Positions 60,081 to 64,000 of a DNA stretch of 64,000 bases are shown piece after piece. The notes below the pieces were generated by a model. That model was given only the letters and a program-made list of their open reading frames with translations. It was not told where the DNA came from and did no database searches. A program made the translations under genes and the position numbers. Position 1 is the first letter of the stretch, and each line of letters opens with the position of its first letter. The stretch covers positions 620,001 through 684,000 of the forward strand of contig NW_002476157.1 in the NCBI RefSeq assembly GCF_000189635.1, written 5' to 3'. This DNA comes from Tetrahymena thermophila SB210. Its lineage: Eukaryota; Ciliophora; Oligohymenophorea; Hymenostomatida; Tetrahymenidae.

Positions 60081-62093
60081 TCATTTTGTTTTGTTGAAGT
60101 TAAATTTACTTAATTTTTGCTTTGCTATTTTTAAAGTTCTTTTATATCTACTTACTATTTTTTTCATTCTGATGTGTTCTATATATTTTTCTGAGAGTTT
60201 TTTAGGATTTTTAACTTTTTAATCAGTTTCTCTGACCAAGAATCTAAGTGGAGTACCTTATAAACCAAATTCTTCAGCCATTTTTTAACGCATGAATCTC
60301 ATGTAATTTGGTTTGAAGAGGACTTTATCATTAACAAAAACTACAAAAGTAGGAGGACGAGATTTTACTTATGAAACAAATCTAATTTTAAGTTTGTTAC
60401 CACCTTCTGTAGGAGCATTTTGAACTTTTTTAAAGCGATTTAACCAATCATTTAGCATACCTGTTGAAATACGAATATTCCATTTTTCATAGGCTTTTAA
60501 AACATAATTCATCATTTCTTCTTTATCGTTTCCATTATTTTTTGCACTCATGCAATGCAAGTAAACACCTCTGACCTAAGCTAAGTGCTTTTCCAATTAG
60601 TTATTCATATATCTTAGAGCCTTTTTTTTGTATTCTTCAGGAACGAGATCCCATTTATTGACTACAAGAATGAGAGCTCTTCCTTAATCACAAACATACT
60701 ATGCAAGTGATAAATCTTAAGACTGGAAAGCACGAAGTGCATCAATCATGCACACAACAACATGTGATTATTTTACTGCTCTTATTGTGTCATTTTAAAT
60801 TTTCTTTTCTACTTCTGACACTTTTGTGATCTTCTTATCTATACCTGAAGTATCTACCAAATCTATCTTTCTTCCTCTATAAGCCCATTAAACTTTAATT
60901 GCATCTCTTGTTGTTCCAGCTAAATCATCAGCTATAACACGCTCTTCTTAAAGAAGATTGTTAACCAAAGTAGATTTACCACAATTTGAACGTCCAATAA
61001 TTGAAATTTAAATTGGCTTTTTCTTCTTATCGTTTTAACTTGTAACACCTTTATCTTCTTTCAATAGATCATCTTTTGTGTTTTACAGAGTTTCTACAGG
61101 ATCAAATTCGTTATCACTATCTAAATCTGAATTGTTTTCTGGATCTGGATTAGCTTTATCAAATTCTCTCTCCCATGCAGTAATATCAATATCATCTGGT
61201 AATTCTTTTTTTCTCATCAATTCCAATATTTCTTCTCTTTAATTGCTTCTAATTTTTTAGAATCTCTCTAAACGACGCTGCTTTTTAAGTAAGAAATTGT
61301 CTTTGAAGTCTTGTGGAACTTCATCATCAATTATACGTAGCAAATCAATTAAACCGTCACCTTAATGTGCAGAAACAAAAAGAGGATCTCCCAAACCTAA
61401 CTTATAAACATCATTCATGATATTAGAATCTTCTATAATTGTTTCATTGTCTGCTTTGTTAGCAAGCAAAATTAGTTTTTTAATAAAAATATCTTTGTCT
61501 AAATCAGTAGCATTTTCATTCATTTTTTTTACATTTTCTTCAGATTTATCTTGCAATAATCTCCTTTTTAACCATTTTGCTAATTCTTTATCTCTTGCAG
61601 TAATTCCCTATCTTGCATCGAGTACAAAGAGAGTCAAGTCACTGTAAATTAAAGCTTACACTGTTTGATCCATCATCTTTTACTTAATTTAAGTAGGCTT
61701 AAATCTATGAGGATCTTTTGGGAGTTTTTCAACACCAGCTGTGTCTACTAAACGAAGTGGATATCCTAAAATAGTTGTTATTTATTCTTTTCTGTCTCTT
61801 GTCAAACCAGGCATTCTATCTGTTAATGCCTTATTCATTCCGTCTTCACTTAATTTGTTAAATAAAGAGCTTTTACCAACATTAGGCCTACCTACAAAAG
61901 AGATAGTATAAATATCATCTTTTCTTGAAAAATTATCGTTATTTTCAAAAGAGCAGAATTTATAAGCAGTACTTAAACTTAATGAACTAAATTTATTCCC
62001 TTTATTGCAAACGCTAGCTAATTTATTGATTGCTTATGTTTGTTTGGAAGCCTATTATAAAAATTTATTTTGGTACCTAAATAAATTAATCAT
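60081..62093 (-). CDS. Double-GTPase ribosome-assembly factor Der/EngA, probably mitochondrial
   Basis: Single exon, 670 residues. Bacterial-type Der has two Era-like GTPase domains and a KH-like domain and works in large-subunit ribosome assembly. Domain 1: [12 protein letters not shown] (about 67-79), [27 protein letters not shown]. Domain 2: [38 protein letters not shown]. The KH-like end has [20 protein letters not shown] and NYMRFMRQKMAEEF. The first 60 residues are basic, Ser/Asn/Gln-rich and free of acids ([20 protein letters not shown]), like a mitochondrial presequence. The linker between the GTPase domains is long and acidic, larger than in bacteria. All G motifs are intact, so both domains should bind GTP. 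Probable descent from the organelle ancestor; mitochondrial location is inferred. Confidence 0.93.
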
Positions 62094-62799
62094 ATTTTGA
62101 AAGAGAGATTTAATGTTATTTATTTAATGTATTTAATTTTAAATATTGACAAATTCTTTTAGATCTTTCTATTTTTATCAAAAGTAGAAACAAAATAAAT
62201 ATCCCAAATATTCTCCTAATCAAAATAATTAATTAATATTCGATCAATATTCATTCTTTAAAAAATTTATTAAATACTCTAAAATTAAAAATCAAAATGT
62301 AGTTTGTAAATATAAATTATTAAAATACATTTTATTAAAATTAGTTCAATTAAACTACTAAGAAATCCAAAATAAAAATCGTGTTAGTTGTTAAAGATTT
62401 GCTCATAAATTTTATAGTTTATATTTACTTTAAATATATAAATAATTTATTTTTTTAATTTGAAAGGAAATTATTTATTTTTAATTTTTAATAATAAATA
62501 ACCTTAAACTTAAAATTAAATACTCAAATTAACAATTGAACATAAATTTTATTTACAAAAATAAAATAAAAACTTTCTTTGCAAAAGTATTTCATATTAA
62601 AAATATATTTCCAACCTATGTTGTATAATTTATATATCAAATTATTTGAAAGCAATGACTGGATTCAGTTTTTATAGAATTTACTTAATGTATTAATTAA
62701 TAAAATATCAATAAAAAAATATGAAAATTACTTTATTAAATATTTAAATTTTAAATTTTTTTAGGATTATATATTTTATTTTTCAAACAAAATAAATTT
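62094..62799. other. Intergenic
   Basis: 706 bases upstream of the Der gene and downstream of the next minus-strand gene. A/T-rich, no gene seen. Confidence 0.6.
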
Positions 62800-64000
62800 T
62801 CAAAGTTTTGAAAGTTGATTATTTTTAGTTGGATTAAAAAAGTTCTAAAATATCGTATTATTTATTTCTTCTTCTGCAACATTTTAGAAATTTTTTTGAC
62901 AAATATTATTCAAACTATTAGAGTTTGTTGTTTGTTTAAGTATTGCAAGATTTTCTTTTGACTCATCTTAAACTGAACAAAAGTTATTTTTCTGGTAACT
63001 ATAAAAGACTTTTTTATTTTAACTTTATTTTGTTTAATCTTCAAAAACATTTGATATTTTTATTAATTCTAATTATTCATTTTTTTCATTTTTATTATTT
63101 ATTTGGCTTTCTTATTTTTTTTTTGAGTTATCTAAAAGTTTGCTATTGATTCTTTCATTTTAAGAATCAAGCTTAAAATTAGTATTATTTTATTCAAATA
63201 CAGATAAAAGATTAGGATCTAACATTTATATAATTTTCTCATCTAACTAAGTTTGCTGATATTTCTACAAAATATTTTTATAAGCTTCTTATGCTTCTTT
63301 TACTTTTTGCAAAGGTGTTCTATTATCTTAATATAATAAATCTATTTCTGATCTTTCAGATTTTCTTTGATTCTCATTTTGCTCTTATATCATGTCTAAG
63401 TGAATAGTAGGCTTTGGTAGATAGTCAAAAAGTTTAATTTAATCTTTATCTAGTAATAATCTTTTTAATTTTTCTACCTCTATCAGTCTCTTTAATATTT
63501 ACAAGATATCTAAATGGTTGTAAAGCTTGTTAATGCTATATTCAATCACTTTCTTTTTTTATCTTAAGTTTCCGAAAGGAAAAAATATAGATTTAATATA
63601 TTCCCATACACTCAACTTCATACTCCTTGTTTGCTCTTCTAACATAGAATTAAAATTCTTTTCTTTTAATTTTTGACTATTTTAATTTATTTTATCTATT
63701 TTTTTAATGAGCTTATTAGATATTTTTTAATTTATTTTGCTTTTATCATCTTTTTAGATTTTTTACTGCTCCTATAAAATGGATGCTAAGATTAAGGTAT
63801 GATTTTAACTATTAGAGATAGATCTTTTATGTTCTTATGATTTGAATTGGGATGATGTAGACTAATTAATCTTATTTTTAAATTTAATTAATTAGTTTTA
63901 ATTTTAGTCTGATTTAAAAGTATAATCAACATTTTTGTTGAATATTTGTCTTGTATCATTATTTTATATAGAGCTAAGTTACTGCAATTATGATGCTTCT
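62800..64000 (-). CDS. Ciliate two-membrane-segment protein family, C-terminal part only
   Basis: The frame enters from the right edge and ends with TGA at 62802-62800; 399 residues are visible and the 5' part lies outside the window. It aligns with the cytosolic tail of the protein at 55658: VWEYIKSIFFPFGNLRQKK with DYLKIFLWPFKNKKLNQNK, LYNHLDILQILKRLIEVEKL with LYGKIDLIKIISQLEEIDKL, IQMLDPNLLSVF with LENIDPELIKLF. The flanking parts are Gln/Asn/Lys-rich low complexity. No membrane segment falls in the visible part. By analogy the missing N-terminus should hold two membrane helices and a Cys-containing ectodomain. Confidence 0.8.

Noticed and set aside
1-64000. CRISPR arrays, bacterial operons, riboswitches, telomeric or chromosome-breakage sequences, viral or transposon genes
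   Set aside because: None seen. Spliced genes with reassigned stop codons show a ciliate nuclear genome; no CCCCAA runs, chromosome-breakage motif, integrase, reverse transcriptase or transposase motifs were found by reading.

Overview
The window reads as macronuclear-type DNA of an oligohymenophorean ciliate close to Tetrahymena. It is extremely A+T-rich. Long conserved proteins appear only when TAA and TAG are read as glutamine and TGA is the only stop. Introns are short, begin GTAA/GTAT/GTTT and end AG, and lie between intergenic stretches of about 0.3-2.6 kb. There are no telomeric repeats. I saw no viral or LTR-type element and no DNA transposon.

Layout, left to right. 627-6230 holds a multi-pass membrane protein (-) and a DCAF11/WDR23-type WD40 protein (-) whose 3' end is duplicated in tandem. 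6774-10390 holds a cysteine-headed protein kinase (+) and a small two-membrane-segment protein (+). 11075-15849 is a 14-exon Vps18 subunit of the HOPS/CORVET endosomal tethering complexes (-). 16417-18150 has two hypothetical proteins (+). 19664-25159 has three plus-strand genes: a membrane-anchored aspartic protease, the NatC catalytic subunit Naa30, and a membrane RING-H2 ubiquitin ligase with an EGF-like ectodomain. 26653-28239 is a casein kinase 1 (-). 28240-34904 is sparse: a tRNA-Ser(GCU), a leucine-rich-repeat fragment and a few weak ORFs.

34905-45919 is one very large gene, modelled here as 10 exons and 2,999 residues: signal peptide, beta-propeller repeats, Pmp-like repeats, cysteine-rich modules, multi-pass membrane domain and cytosolic tail. 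47643-54986 is a tandem pair of LCAT-like acyltransferase/lipase genes with identical intron positions. 55658-57992 and 62800->64000 are two members of a ciliate membrane-protein family on opposite strands. Between them lie the ciliary microtubule inner protein CFAP141 (58638-58937, -) and a bacterial-type double GTPase Der/EngA, probably mitochondrial (60081-62093, -).

Several products would serve the endomembrane system: Vps18, the aspartic protease, the RING ligase, the LCAT pair and the giant surface protein. There is no operon logic, so this is neighbourhood and not proof of a pathway. Exon junctions were placed by eye from splice consensus, reading phase and, where available, homology or paralogue comparison; every junction listed is phase-consistent.
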